Of a stretch of 64,000 bases of DNA, positions 1-11,332 are shown piece by piece. Position numbers and translations under genes: made by a program. Origin of the DNA: Phytophthora quininea (taxonomy: Eukaryota; Oomycota; Peronosporomycetes; Peronosporales; Peronosporaceae); assembly GCA_011947345.1 (NCBI GenBank), contig JAAVTG010000379.1, forward strand, positions 1-64,000, given 5' to 3'. The notes under the pieces are model-generated. The model saw only the letters and a program-made list of their open reading frames with translations, made no database searches and was not told the DNA's origin. How positions within the stretch are numbered: position 1 is the first letter of the stretch; every line of letters begins with the position of its first letter.

Positions 1-3000
1 TCGAGTCGCGCGGTGCTCTCCGAAGACATTATGTACATCTTTCACTAAATGTCGAATCAGCCAGCTTTTCCCAGATCCGCCTTCACCATTAATTCTCATG
101 CGCAGAGGCTCACACTTTGACTTGTCTAGGGATGCTCGAAACCGATTTCTGGATTGCTGCATTCCAAGCGCAAACGGAATCCACTGCGAATCCGCCATAA
201 TTTCCTGTGTCGACCCACTGTCATCTGCAATTGGGTACTTATAGTGTGACTGATTGTCATCTCCTTTCCGGAATGCCTTTCCTGCCGTGCGTGCCTCCTT
301 TTGATCCCTCAGCCACGGCTTCAGACACACCTTAACAAAATCGCGAGCTTTAGCAACAGTATCTACGGAATAGTCATGCCAACATTTCCACTCGACGTCG
401 TTTGTAGGAGAGGCTGCACTTGAGTTGTCCGCATTCAGTAGAAGCGCACGGGTTTCATCAGTTCCATCACTACCGTTACTGCCATTATTATCAATGAAAA
501 CATACTCTGATGGCGGGAATGATGACACACTGCATGCTGTATGCGAAGATTTCAGCAGATCTAGCTGGTGCTGGCGAGCTAGTTTAGCATTTGCCTCTTG
601 TTGCAATTCGTCACTGCCCTGCAATTGCTGCGCGTCATAAAACCGTGCTATACACTCTTCATCAGAGCTCGGCAAGTCACGTATGCGCCGCCAGGGAACG
701 TATAGAAACACTTCAGAGAAGCAGAAACACGGATTACTGCTATCTGGCCGCATCCAAGGGGACTTTTGCACTACCACTGCCTTTTGGCGCCGCTTTATCC
801 AGCCTTCCTCGTCAATGCGTTTCCAAACATCAGCCTCAACCTTGTTGGCACTCAAGGAATCAAGCAATTCGTACTCCTCCACAAAAGTCGCTAATGACAT
901 GTTCTCAAATAGTGGTTCGATCGGGCGATTCATGTATGCTCGCTCAACAAGCTCAATACGAATATTGTTCGTGTTCGAATCATCTACTAGAGCAGCCAGT
1001 CCCTCAACACCACGCGGCGCCACACGGTACACTCGACGATCGTGACGAAGAGCTTTGAGCTTAACGATAGACCGAGATTTCCGGTGCATCGGTAGATTTC
1101 GTAGCAGTATGTAGACCGCCTCGGGTGCCCCTACCTCTCGAACAGATAACGTTGCATTAGCTACACGCTTTAAAGTAGAATGATAGGAGAGATTGGGGTC
1201 GCTTCGTTGAATGGCCCTTGCAATAACGCGTCGGAACCGAAGGGTGTCGGGTTCCGCCTTACTGATGTATGCACCAGCGTATTCAGCAGCACCGTAAGAA
1301 TTGCCTATGAGCTGCAAGTCCATGTTAGCCCTCCAGCTGGAAAGCAAGTGGGGTGAGTAGTTGTTAATCGTGGAAACTTCGCGTTTCAAATGTACTTTTA
1401 AGGATGGTGTTCCATCGAAAGCGACACTACTTTCAATTTCAGTGTTTTTCTGTAGGCTTTTAGGAAATCCAAAACGACACTCATTGGCTTTCTTTCGGCA
1501 AGACGAATTGGGATAGCATTCATGCTGCTGAACGCGTCGGACCAGCCTCGACAAGTCACACTTCCATGCTTCCGTTCCCGTTACAGGAGGGCGTAAGGCA
1601 AGCACGTCAGCATCACCTGACCGATACGCAACACACGAAGAGCAGGTGCACGTGTCTAGCTCTTTTAAAGTCTTTGACAGAACTGAGATATGCCGATCTA
1701 CAAACTCTGCCAGTCGTGCACGACCTTCGCTAGTCTTTGATAGTTCCAGAACGTCCGGGGCATCTTTAATCCAGAGTAAGCAATGAATGTGGGGAGCCAC
1801 GCTGTTGAAATTCGACCCGCCAAAAAAATCAATGATTTCACCTAACGGTTTAGCTCTTCCACAGAGAACCGTGTCAAAAAATGCCTGAAACCTCCTGTTA
1901 AAATGTCTAGCACTTATATCCGGATTTTCATTTAGGTACTTCCGTCTTTCACAAAATGACAGACGCCTGCATTGGTCTAGAGTTAGAGAAGGATCGCATG
2001 CTCGCGCGAAATCTGGCCAAATCGTGTCAGCAGCACTTAACGTTAAGAAAAACGTAGGCCATCTCGTTGGCAATACCCGATTTCCTATCATAGCCATCAG
2101 ATCGTCTCGCGCGTTAGACCAATAGAGTCCACTTCCACGCACAACACGAAAAAACGGTTTAAGTGAATCTAACACTTGCATAGCAGCGCGTAGCTCTTCC
2201 TTTTCACTTTGAGATTGTGCCTGACTTGTTGTATCGTTGCGGTCGAGCCGTTCGGATCCGACGGCGTCTATGGCTGCAGATCGAGTCTCAGTCACCGCAA
2301 CTCGCCGAACTAATCCATCAATTTGTCTCCTCTGGATTAAATTCATGCAAAAAAACTTAAAGTTTCCATGAATAATGTAGCGCCTGTCGTGCCATTTCAT
2401 TAGGTGGGCACAGAACTCGGACAAAGTGTAGTCATGGAGCCTATTTTCATGGCCGTCAATTGCTTGATACCCACCACATCCGTCTGGGAACAGAGTGGGA
2501 AAACAACACTGCATCAGTTGCTTCGTGGTGTATTCGTTTATTGGATCTTCGCAACAACGCAACTCTCCGGTTGGTATATCTGAATCTGTGTTATCAACAC
2601 CTACAACATTCATAATACGCTCCAGCTCGCTCACTTTTCCGTTGTTGTTGCCTTCTAATTCGAAGGACTCTGTGAGGTTTTCAAGTATGTCTTCAGGTGT
2701 TTCCTCCTCGAGCGAAAACGTTACTGTAGTACCCGTTGGGGATTCTCGAATGCTACGCATGCCAGACTCACATGTTGTACAAGTGCTGTCATCGCCTGCG
2801 CCACTCGTGGAAGTTTGACTGTATTCGATAGGTGAAAACGAAGCGTTGCATCCAAGGCTCGACGTCACGTCTTGTTGTATTGTAGAAACTGAAGGCTCAC
2901 ACTCAAGATTGACCTGTCGAGGGTGACCACGCAGTTCTTTAACCTCCTCGTCAGTCACATTTATTGTCGGTATTTCATGGCGAATGTCTAGATCTTCTAA

Positions 3001-3627
3001 CGCATTGAGATTGTTTTCAGAAATCCTAATCCCCTCATACAAGGGATTGTTTGATATTAACCAGACTAATGCTCGTCTAATCAAGTCCGGACGTACTTTA
3101 AAGTGGTTCGTCGTGCTGTCAGCAGTTGAAGCAAGTAGCACAACACCGCACTCGCGCAGCGGGCGTGGGAGCTCACGGACTGTTTCAGCGGGGTCATTCC
3201 AATAGTTAATAGCGTTTCCTCTCGTGAACTCCTGCCCGTCCTTGTACAAATTCACGCATGTAGTGAAAGATATGCCTAAACCAATTAAGCGGGTCTCCAT
3301 TCGGTTCAAAACGGCAAGTTCATTCGGCACTGAGGCTATCCGAAACCCGCTAGCTCGGGAAAATTTTGGCGTCGATTTTGCCAACAGCGCTCTATTACAT
3401 CTATCACACAGCCAAATTGACGTCACACCGCCATCAGTATCCTCGAAGAGGCCCTCAGGAATGACATCGACCACATCAAAGTGATTCCGAAGAGGAGTAA
3501 AGAAATTGAATGTCGGATCGTATAATTTTCGGATAGCATTGAACGAATTGGCTAGCTCCCCACAGCTTCCGCACACCCGAAGGAGCGGTCTGTCAATGGC
3601 CTCGTAAAATCTTCGTTTAAACGGCGC
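1..3627 (-). CDS. Helitron Rep/helicase transposase (3' end beyond window)
   Basis: One stop-free minus-strand frame runs from the TAG at 3628-3630 to the window edge (over 1,200 codons); the first ATG is at 3300, but conserved sequence starts before it, so the true start or an upstream exon is unresolved. In order: CxxC pairs (CGSCGE, LCDRCNRAL) as in Helitron N-terminal zinc regions; Helitron-like N domain (FPTLFPDGCGG, LPTRWPTFFLTLSAADTIWP); the Rep HxH motif APHIHCLLWI near 1780; the catalytic tyrosine region EYAGAYISK near 1270; then the PIF1-type helicase Walker A GEGGSGKSWLI near 60-90. Family knowledge: Rep nicks and joins DNA in rolling-circle transposition and the helicase unwinds it. 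The absence of any stop or frameshift in 3.6 kb points to a young copy. Element ends were not found. Confidence 0.9.
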
Positions 3628-4003
3628 CTATGAGAATCCATAGCACCTCGCAATCAACAAACAGCTGATTACCTTTCTGATCAGCATGAAGATTAATATT
3701 GGCGTCGGAATCCACAGCACTGTTGCGCTTCTTTTGCCGCTTGCTCCGCGGCTGGCCTTGCGATCCCGTGTTTCGCTTCTTGGTCTCCTCGAATCGTGCC
3801 AGTCTTGCTTTGGTGCGATCAGCTTCTACGTCGTCCAGCGTGGTTCCTGTCGATGGCCTCACCGGATTCAAAGAGTGCTTCTCTACTCGTTTTAACACCC
3901 GCTTCGCCGCTCTAGAAGCCTTTACTGCCTTGGATGCTCTAGCAGAGCGAGACACTTTCTTCCTCTTCGCCATCGCGAGCGAATACCGTTGTGATACATG
4001 CAA
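3617..4003 (-). CDS. Basic ORF directly upstream of the Helitron frame
   Basis: A 128-codon ORF rich in Lys/Arg (MAKRKKVSRSARASKAV) with an Asp/Glu patch, overlapping the first bases of the large Helitron frame in another phase. It may be the N-terminal, nucleus-directing exon of the Helitron protein. A GTAATC donor near 3672 and an AG at 3628-3629 exist, but joining them (about 45 nt) does not keep phase, so the link is unproven. It could also be a separate small element protein. No enzymatic motif is visible. Confidence 0.35.
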   Translation of the reverse strand: MHVSQRYSLAMAKRKKVSRSARASKAVKASRAAKRVLKRVEKHSLNPVRPSTGTTLDDVEADRTKARLARFEETKKRNTGSQGQPRSKRQKKRNSAVDSDANINLHADQKGNQLFVDCEVLWILIGAV

Positions 4004-4321
4004 CCCAGTCGTCGGTCTATCGAGGAATTTTCTGCAGACCCCTTAAAATTCGGCACGTACAGCACGGAAACGAGATTCTACGAAGTAGTACACCTGAGCA
4101 GTAGGACACGATGCGGATGTGTACATGAAGGTGGTCAACGAAGGATCATGAATGCTCGACCTGCATCATCTGCCCACGCATTCAGCAAACAAAACGAGCA
4201 CCGTGCAGCAGCAGCAACAGACTTCCACCACTCCTGCTCTTGCTCCAACGCAACCAACGCAATGCGCCAGTTGACATTAGACGCATTTTTGGATCGCGGT
4301 CCAGGCGATAATCAGCTCACT

Positions 4322-5307
4322 ATAGTGCGTGGCAGCCCGCTCTCTCAAGCTTCGTCGTGTATTCTTACACAAACCACTGGCAGGTGAGCACGGAGCGGTC
4401 AGTTCTACAGGCCTTTGCTGAGTACGAAGACGCATCGCAAAACGTGTATGTGTCAAGAGCGCGGAAGGACCCCTTGGTAATGCTGCTGTGCGATCTATGA
4501 ATGTCATTACGTGATAACTAGAACTGCCCTTGATGATCTGTTCGTATAGGACGACGTCCCGTTTTGTGAATGCAAACCACGCGCAGATCAGAGCCTGACT
4601 TGTGGAACGGGGTGCATTAACCGAGCGGTACGTGTCTTGATGAATTCCTTGATCGCAACATGGAAACTGAAGCTGAAATGTTAGACCCAAACCGAGTGCA
4701 TGCAAGGGTATTGTGCGTCAGGAGTGAATTGCGGAAATCAGCGCTTCCAGCGTGGCGATCACAGTGATTTAGCTCTCAGATTGGTCCCTGGAAAGGGGAT
4801 CGCACTAGTAGCGGCCGCACCTATTACAACAGGCAAGCTTGTAGCTCAGTACGTCGGCGAAGTGCTAAGTCGGTTCGATTATCTGGAACGCGAGCTGGAG
4901 GTAAGCGTGCACTGACATGAATTCCCAGTCAAGGCTAATCGGATGCATTGTTGTTGACCAGACTCAACGCTACGCGCAGCACACCTACGGAATGGCTGTC
5001 ACCACCGAAGAGGTAATCGACGCCCGCCATGTCGGTGGACTTGCGCGCTTCGCCAACCACAGTTGCAGTCCAAACTGCATCGTCGAGAAGTGGGAGGTTG
5101 GAGGGGAAACATGCTGTGGACTGGTTGCCAGCACAAACATTCCACAAGGAGAAGAGATCACGTTCAGCTACGGAGACTCATTCGTGCCTTCCGACGTAGG
5201 TTCGCACGCCATGGTGACAAATCAACTTTCTAGTTTATCAAATGCTGTGATTGCAGGATCCAAAACCATGTATGTGCGGAACCCCAAACTGCAAGGGGTT
5301 CATGTAA
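4322..5307 (+). CDS. AWS-SET-postSET histone lysine methyltransferase, SET2/ASH1-like
   Basis: Five exons can be read: to 4476, 4550-4627, 4685-4900, 4962-5195 and 5257-5307. The GT-AG introns are 73, 57, 61 and 61 nt and all keep phase 0. Exons 2-3 rebuild an AWS zinc domain (FCECK, CGTGCINR, TECMQGYC, VNCGNQRFQ). Exons 3-4 give SET: GKGIALVAAAPITTGKLVAQYVGEV, broken here as GKGIALVA then YVGEV, then YGMAV, GLARFANHSCSPNC (S-adenosylmethionine-binding NHS/C motif) and GEEITFSYGD. The last exon is the Cys-rich post-SET CMCGTPNCKG followed directly by TAA. AWS-SET-postSET order is typical of H3K36 methyltransferases; a nuclear role is inferred. The N-terminus is unresolved: the frame is open from 4312, but no ATG was found before the conserved part. 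Confidence 0.85.
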
Positions 5308-5811
5308 CCCGGAGACCGTCACGACATGGTGATACCCAGGAATGCTGGTGTGTACATTCGTAAAACAACACTGTTTTACGAATACGCCGACGACATTTGT
5401 TCTGCTGTGTAATATAGCAAGCAAGGATACTTGTTAGTTTGCTTTTACAACAATATTCAACGTACTCTGTCTGCCGCGTCGAGAGTCAAACAGTATCAGC
5501 CACAAACTGCACTGCCCTTTTCGGTAGAGCACAGACTTTACGACTGTCACTTCGCCTCTGTCAGACGGTATTGCGTAGCGACTGCATTCAGAACCCGCAA
5601 ACTCTTGAGTTTTCCTAGAGAGCTTGAAAACAAAGTACCTGCGCTATATATCGCGAAGAAGTTTTCAAGGAAAAAATATTTGAGCCACCTACATCATCTG
5701 CACTACTTAGTAGCTAGCTATTACATGCACAACACTGTGTTTTCGAAGGTGGTTCTTCGCGAGCTAGGCAGCTGGGACGGCTATTGTGCTCTCACCACTT
5801 GTCGTCACTCT
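5308..5811 (+). other. Spacer between convergent genes
   Basis: Between the SET gene stop and the stop of the minus-strand gene at 5812. Long frames here are shadows without family motifs. I see no gene, RNA or repeat. Confidence 0.5.
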
Positions 5812-6474
5812 TCAAGCGCGGGTATCGGCACGCTTACTGCGCGTCGACATCGCATCACGCACCTCCCCAGTCTTCTCCTCCATCGCCATGTCGACGTCCT
5901 CGCTGGACACCACTGGAAAAATGGCGCGCTTGCAGGATGGCGTCACGGGAGCCTTGCCCTTGCCCAATTTCTTCGGTGCGTCGTCCAGTTTGCGCTTCTT
6001 CACCGGAGCCTCCGCCTCGAAGACTTTGCTGCTACCCCCACGTTCGTACTGCACGTTGCCCTTCGCAATGTCAGCGTAAAACCCCACACCGTCGACCTTG
6101 CGGAACACATACACGGCACCGGGGTGAAAGTCGACGATCGCCTTGGCATACGAACCTTTAATCGCCTTGCCATCCCACACAGTCACTTGCGCAATATAGG
6201 GCTTCCTCTTCAGTGGCGTGAGATCGTTCAGCGCGTTAGACGTCGCCTCGAACTCAGTTCGCTGACTCGCGTCAATACCAGTGAAGCGAGTGCCACGACC
6301 CCCATTTACACGCTCAGCCGAGATGCAGCACAACTTGAGCGTGGCGTTGACATCGGGATCGAGTTGCGTCTCAGAGATGAACTCGCGGAAATCGGCCACC
6401 CGCTCGAAGTCGTTCTGGGTCTCTTCTTCTTTCTGCTTCATCACCTCGCTTTGGATGGTGTTGAGGAGATCCAT
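5812..6474 (-). CDS. Unknown protein, paralogue 1 of a local pair
   Basis: A 220-residue single-exon ORF starting MDLLNTIQSEVMKQKEEE. It matches the ORF at 7767-8249 along its length: a charged N-terminal helix with DFRxFI; a central part LDPDVNATLKLCCISAERV against APDVVVTLKLRCLSAKRL; then VTVWDGKAI and HPGAVYVFRKV against VIVWDCKTM and EFGAVYTFRQV. The alternation of short hydrophobic strands would suit a small beta-barrel such as an OB-fold, but I do not recognise the family. The C-terminal tail is basic (VKKRKLDDAPKKLGKGK) and could be a nuclear localisation signal; paralogue 2 lacks it. Coding status is supported mainly by conservation between the two copies. Confidence 0.7.
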   Translation of the reverse strand: MDLLNTIQSEVMKQKEEETQNDFERVADFREFISETQLDPDVNATLKLCCISAERVNGGRGTRFTGIDASQRTEFEATSNALNDLTPLKRKPYIAQVTVWDGKAIKGSYAKAIVDFHPGAVYVFRKVDGVGFYADIAKGNVQYERGGSSKVFEAEAPVKKRKLDDAPKKLGKGKAPVTPSCKRAIFPVVSSEDVDMAMEEKTGEVRDAMSTRSKRADTRA

Positions 6475-7157
6475 CGCGCAGATGTCGCCGCCACGGAGTG
6501 TTGGAGGAAGTGATCAAGATGCTGCAAATGCAGAAGTGAGAGCAATCCGATCGAAGCCGTCCCTTGTAGCTATTCGGTGCGACGCTAAGGTGCCCGTGGG
6601 GGTCTCCTTTTTCACTAATAAAGAAAATTAAAGCAACATTTCCTGAAAAGCAAGTCAAACCTGCTACTGCGGCATTGCAGGATATCTACAAAGCATTTAC
6701 ACTTTGCATTGAGGCCCAAATTCTGGATTCTGCTTGTAAAGCATGCAACGTTATGGGCTCCCCAGTTTTCACAGTTTTCAAGAATCTGCTGTAGCTTTGG
6801 TATGCATTCGAATCATGACAGAAGCATCCTTGTGATACACATACCACCACTGTGTCGTGCCAATGCGACCCTGACAAACTGGGCTACGAAGGGAATCTTT
6901 GCCGCAGTTCCTTCGACGATTTTTTCTCATCAATTCATGCATTCACCAAACAACTCGTCCATGCCTCTACCAACTGCACAACCGCTCAGGATGTTAGTGT
7001 GAAGCAGAGTAAGTCAGCTAAATACTTAGCTGTACCAGTTAACAGACAGCCAAACAAACGGTGGGGACGTGGGAGAGGCGCCGACGTTTGCTTAGGACGA
7101 CAAACGCACTCACACCAGCGCCGCCAACTTCAACGTATCTTCTTCAAACGTTGAGTC
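6475..7157. other. Intergenic, no supported gene
   Basis: Short plus-strand frames (6709-7002, 6852-7154) show no motif, no conserved partner in the window and no clear splice structure. Probably the upstream region of the minus-strand gene at 5812-6474. Confidence 0.4.
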
Positions 7158-7394
7158 TCAACGAATACGAAAAAGTATTCCGACGATGATCAACAAACCA
7201 AGGATGCATAATAACATTCGTTGAGGCTTAACCACTGCAACTCTCACATTACTCCCTACCACCATGCTCCACGTCGTCACCCGTCGCCTTACTTCTGGCC
7301 TTGGCTGCGCGTTGAAGTCGGCGACTGTGACGCAGACCCGCTGCCGTGAAACTTTGGACAGGTTGAAGCTCTGCTCTGTTGCTGTGTGAGCCAC
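7158..7394 (-). CDS. Small ORF with C-terminal hydrophobic anchor (uncertain)
   Basis: A 78-codon frame ending MLLCILGLLIIVGILFRIR, which looks like a tail anchor with a short basic end, as in SNARE-type or other tail-anchored membrane proteins. The remaining sequence has no recognisable motif, the start codon is weakly supported, and an upstream exon is possible. It could also be chance. Confidence 0.25.
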   Translation of the reverse strand: MAHTATEQSFNLSKVSRQRVCVTVADFNAQPRPEVRRRVTTWSMVVGSNVRVAVVKPQRMLLCILGLLIIVGILFRIR

Positions 7395-7766
7395 CGGTCA
7401 GTCCTTGCATTCATAAGAGAACACGCAACACGCCTCGACGAATTTTAACGAAGTCACCTGTCGCCACCGCCCATCTACTTTGTCGCTCGGAACAACAACC
7501 TACAGCATCCCACAGACGCTGGTACATCCTATCTTCATGCAGTCACCATCAAACACAACGTGAATCAACAACAACGGCGGCGGGAATAAATAACCCACAA
7601 TATTTCGCCATAAGCTTCATGTTCTTGGGAATGGTTATGTCGAGCGGAAAGTGTACTTGCACGCTGTCGGGTAAGGCCTGGATGACATGCATGGTGCATG
7701 CATGTGCTTGACTTCCATTCCCACAGCACCGTCGTCGATGACTTCCTTAGCCTGTGGTTTGCGCAG

Positions 7767-8249
7767 TCACTGAGGCCCGTCATCGCTCTCGCGAAAATCG
7801 AGTCTTCCCAGCGGAAGCGAAACGAGTTCAATTTGCGAATCGCGAGTACGATCGTAAGCAACACAGCCTCTTGCAACATTATCGTAGATCCCGGCATATT
7901 CGACCTGACGGAACGTGTAGACAGCACCAAACTCAAACTCAATGTTATCCTCGCCAACCGCCATGGTCTTGCAATCCCACACAATAACCTGCACGTACAT
8001 GTCGGCTTGCATTTCAGCGCGGTAGCATGACTGCAGCTGAATGGAGTCAACCCCAATGAAGCTTGTTCCATGGCCACCTTTGAGCCGCTTTGCAGATAGG
8101 CAACGCAGCTTTAGCGTCACGACAACATCTGGAGCGGGGCTAGTATCCAAAATGAAGCTTCGAAAGTCCGATACCCGCGAAAAGAAGTTGCGAGCCTCTT
8201 CCTCAAGCTGCTTCAGCACGGCGTTCCGAATGGCTGTCAGGACGTCCAT
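7767..8249 (-). CDS. Unknown protein, paralogue 2 of a local pair
   Basis: A 160-residue ORF (MDVLTAIRNAVLKQLEEE...) clearly related to the protein at 5812-6474: same N-terminal charged helix, DFRSFI, PDVVVTLKLRCLSAKRL, GGHGTSFIGVD, VIVWDCKTM and FGAVYTFRQV. It lacks the roughly 60-residue basic tail of its sister, and the middle is more diverged. The copies lie in the same orientation about 1.3 kb apart, so a local duplication is the simplest explanation. Function unknown. Confidence 0.65.
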   Translation of the reverse strand: MDVLTAIRNAVLKQLEEEARNFFSRVSDFRSFILDTSPAPDVVVTLKLRCLSAKRLKGGHGTSFIGVDSIQLQSCYRAEMQADMYVQVIVWDCKTMAVGEDNIEFEFGAVYTFRQVEYAGIYDNVARGCVAYDRTRDSQIELVSLPLGRLDFRESDDGPQ

Positions 8250-8754
8250 CCGATGAAAACCTCGGTGTTGTAGGAGTGACGGCAGTGTGGCCTGTTTGGC
8301 AAAAGATAGAATGACGCCCTCAATCCAAAGAGATGGACTCGATAAATAACGTACCCGATCACCTGTACAGCTCGAGCTATATCTCGTCGAGCCGCGTGCT
8401 GATCCCGCTCCACGTCTTGGTGTTCCTGACGCCGCCGTAGCTGCTCTTGGTGCGGTGTAAGCCGCAGCAACCCCACTTCGTGCCGTATGGCTTCACCAGT
8501 AGCTTGCCACGCCGCGAGGGTGTCCAGCTCCACGTCTCGGTGCTTCTGATGCCGCGCTCGCGAAGCCAGCGACGACGTCGTAGCTGCTCGTGGCGCAGCG
8601 CTAGCCGCAGCGATCCTTCGCCGAGTCGTACAGCTCCAGCTGTAGCTCGCCGTTGCGTGCGCCAGTCTCGGAAGCGCCGCTGGGTACCGTACTGCTTTAT
8701 GCGTCGCTCACAACGTCGGTAGCCAGCGCACTGCGATGGTTTCACACCAGCCAT
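8250..8754 (-). other. Charged, internally repetitive ORF region
   Basis: Minus-strand frames are Arg/Gln/Glu-rich with EQLRRRQEHQDVERDQ-like coiled-coil sequence. At DNA level two imperfect copies of a unit of roughly 100 bp can be seen (about 8395-8470 and 8520-8620, both containing gtagctgctc and agccgcagc). The frames shift between copies, so I cannot build one protein. It could be an exon of the gene at 7767-8249, a decayed coiled-coil gene, or a GC-rich repeat. Confidence 0.3.
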
Positions 8755-8960
8755 TACCCAAAATCAGGTGCTCAAATCAGTACAGCTGGCGCCGCTCTAC
8801 GAGGTGTAGCCATGAGTTTTTACGCACTTCTTACGGGCCTGAGCGCACCCATTTCACCCTGATTTGGCGCAAATCAGAGCAGCCATCAGGGTTAAAGTGG
8901 GTACACGGCCGCGGAGGGCGGACTGGCGGCGCTAAAGTACCGCCCATAAAAGCTACCTAA

Positions 8961-9450
8961 AACGACCCGAAATCACGTAATCCCACGGTGCCTGACACAA
9001 ACCGACCCAAACCGACCCTTCAACCTCGACATAAAACTGGACCCTCTTTTTAGTGACTGTTAACTCTCTCGAACCAGGTGACACTATTTTTCACCATTAT
9101 AAGATTCACATCGATTCGAGCCCGATGTCTTTATACAGAGGGAAATTTTCGAAAAAGTGGTTCCTAGACGTGAAATGATAAATTGTCTCCCCTTACCCGC
9201 TTCCTATATCCGTCCTTTGAGTCCTGTAAAAGGGTAATTGAAGTGGTAAATAAGAGAACGTAAGATTATAGGGGGCTTTGCCCCAAATACCTCGTTGCCA
9301 TTGTCCTGCAAATGTCCTGCAAATTCCGTCTAACAATCATTCATTTGAATGGCTCAATTTTATTTTGTGTAGCCATTTTGATTTGAGGGGGATTTAATCG
9401 CCCACTTTCGCACCGCCAACCAAGCACCGAAACGCCATCCAAGTGAGACC
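8961..9450. other. AT-richer intergenic region upstream of FKBP
   Basis: No gene seen. It holds a short hairpin GGGGCTTTGCCCC at 9272-9284 and a direct repeat of TGTCCTGCAAA twice at about 9302-9323. TCATTCATTT at 9338-9347 resembles the oomycete initiator (TCAYTYY) and lies about 110 bp before the FKBP ATG, a suitable place for a transcription start. These calls rest on sequence resemblance only. Confidence 0.35.
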
Positions 9451-9839
9451 ATGAGCTTCCAGATCGACACCATTAAGGCCGGGTGAGCCAGCAGCAGCGG
9501 CACCACCACCATCTACGTAGACTAATAAACACCTTTCTGTGCAGTGACGGCACCAACTTCCCCCAGCCGGGCCAGACCGTGTCGGTGCACTACGTGGGCA
9601 CGCTCACGGACGGCTCTAAGTTCGACTCGAGCCGCGACCGCGGCCGCCCGTTCCAGTTCCAGCTGGGTGCTGGTCAGGTGATCCGCGGCTGGGACGAGGG
9701 CGTGGCCAAGATGAGCAAGGGTCAGGTGGCCAAGCTCACGCTGCCCCACGAGTACGCGTACGGAGAGCGCGGCTACCCGCCCGTGATCCCGCCCAAGGCC
9801 ACGCTCATCTTCGAGGTGGAGCTGTTGTCTTTCAACTAG
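9451..9839 (+). CDS. FKBP12-type peptidyl-prolyl isomerase
   Basis: Two exons, 9451-9482 and 9545-9839, with a 62-nt intron (GTGAGC...GTGCAG). The spliced product is 108 residues, exactly the usual FKBP12 length. It begins [20 protein letters not shown]; the second exon has [35 protein letters not shown] and [15 protein letters not shown], covering the Tyr, Phe, Trp and Ile/Tyr residues that form the FK506/rapamycin pocket. Known role: cytosolic proline isomerase and rapamycin receptor toward TOR. The start at 9451 is chosen because it restores the conserved N-terminus; reading without the intron loses it. Confidence 0.95.
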
Positions 9840-9911
9840 ACAGAGCCATGTACTAAGCAGTGTGAATACGAGACGCAGCTGTGGGAGATGAACTCCATTT
9901 GTTTCTTGCTT

Positions 9912-11332
9912 TCATACCTTGTTGTGCTGCTCATGGAGGTTTTTGATGAACTCTCGACCAGGATTGCCGTGCTGAAGAGGAGAAAGGGATCTGTCAGGAG
10001 GCTCCGTCCAGATGGAGTTAAAGTACTTCCTGTCGGACTTTTGAACGGGTCTGTGGGCTGCTGCAGCAGCCATTTTCACGCGGCGTTCGTGTTCCTGTGC
10101 CAAGGCAGAGCAGAATGAATTGAAATTCCAGAGAGATGAGAGCTACAAGACGTACGAAAGCGCGAACTTGTGGTGTCGTGAGGAATTGGTGGCTCCTGCA
10201 GGTGCAAAAGGATCGTCGATCAAAAGCGCTCGTGAATACGGCACTCCGGTAATGCTGCTTCGAGACGCTGTGTGGATGTTGCTGGAGCTGATGGTGCTGG
10301 TGAATGGTCTACCTCCGACCCACTTCTCGGGACTGTGTTGTCGCCACTTGGGGTGGGCGACGTACTCGGCAGTCGTTGGAGGCAATGGCGTAGTGGCTCC
10401 TCCTAGCACTGTGGCCCTGGACCCATATGCGTTCCAGTACAAACGATCGTAGACGGCATCTTTCCGTCGCTGTCGCTGCTCTTCGATTTCTTCTTCGGTG
10501 GCGTTCTCGTCCTCTTCGTCGGACTGGTTCACACGCTCGGGCGATGGCGGGCACAATGCAGAGCAGCTCCCTCTCTTGGCTCCTTGCGAAGCGTCAAGGC
10601 AATCGCTCTCACTGGGAGAATTGTTGTCGGTGCAAATGACGTCTTCGACAAAGTACTTTGCGCACGAGTGGCTTGCTTTTTAGGAATGCCATAGGCGGGT
10701 GGATCTCCTTGTGCTTCTCTCGAGTCTTTTCAAAGTTGACGATCCGCTCGGCGTATTTGTCTCGCGGCATTTCCTCCTTATCCAGAGATTCGAGACGATG
10801 CAGAAACTTGCCGCCGCCTTTGTAAACTACTTGTGGGGAGTAGCAACTGCATCGCAGACAAATGAGTCAGTGGAGCAAGGAAAAGTTTAGCCACTTAGAC
10901 TCACCCATTCTTCACTGCCCCGCCATGTTCACGTTCCTTCTGTCGGACTCGTGGTCTGTTTGCAGTCGAATTTCTGTCATTAGCAGACCTCTGGAAATTG
11001 GCAAACCTAACGACACTTTACACGTAGGATTTCTCGTAGTCTTCTTTGCCGTAGTTCCTGCCCCACTCTTGAGCTGGTGCTTCCTTGGTCCAATTGCTGA
11101 CTCGGTCGATATACGAGCTATGCATCTCCTTCCTGCACAACACCAAAACTTAGATCCATCGTTTATGTTGTTGGGTATGAAAGCCCTACATGGTCTTCCC
11201 GTAGAGACGTTTGGCCTGTCGATCCTGCTCAGCTTTGGACAGTGGGGCAGCATTTTTCTCTGCGTGCTTTATCCTGGCCGCCTCCTTCTCAGATCGACTC
11301 TTTCGCCAGTTGACAACATCCAGCGAGAACAT
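9912..11332 (-). CDS. Multi-exon charged protein, unknown function
   Basis: Begins MFSLDVVNWRKSRSEKEA at 11332, with an in-frame TGA shortly upstream. Readable exons: 11332-11190, 11132-11024, about 10990-10905, and 10846 onward (VVYKGGGKFLHRLESLDKEE). Introns of 57 nt (11189-11133) and 58 nt (10904-10847) fit; the one near 11023-10991 would be only 33 nt and is doubtful. A later acidic exon reads NQSDEEDENATEEEIEEQ, then KDAVYDRLYWNAYGSRA and a Ser/Thr/Pro-rich stretch to about 10143. A final piece at 9912-10103 (EHERRVKMAAAAAHRP) may be the C-terminal exon, but the phase does not close. The protein is highly charged with repeated Trp/Tyr-Lys-Glu patches. I do not recognise it. Confidence 0.5.

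Noticed and set aside
5431..6513. Long plus-strand frame opposite the gene at 5812-6474
   Set aside because: Antisense shadow of a conserved paralogous gene; composition is His/Arg/Leu-rich without motif.
9115..9125. Possible tRNA T-loop (GATTCGAGCCC)
   Set aside because: No matching acceptor stem, anticodon arm or B/A box spacing around it.
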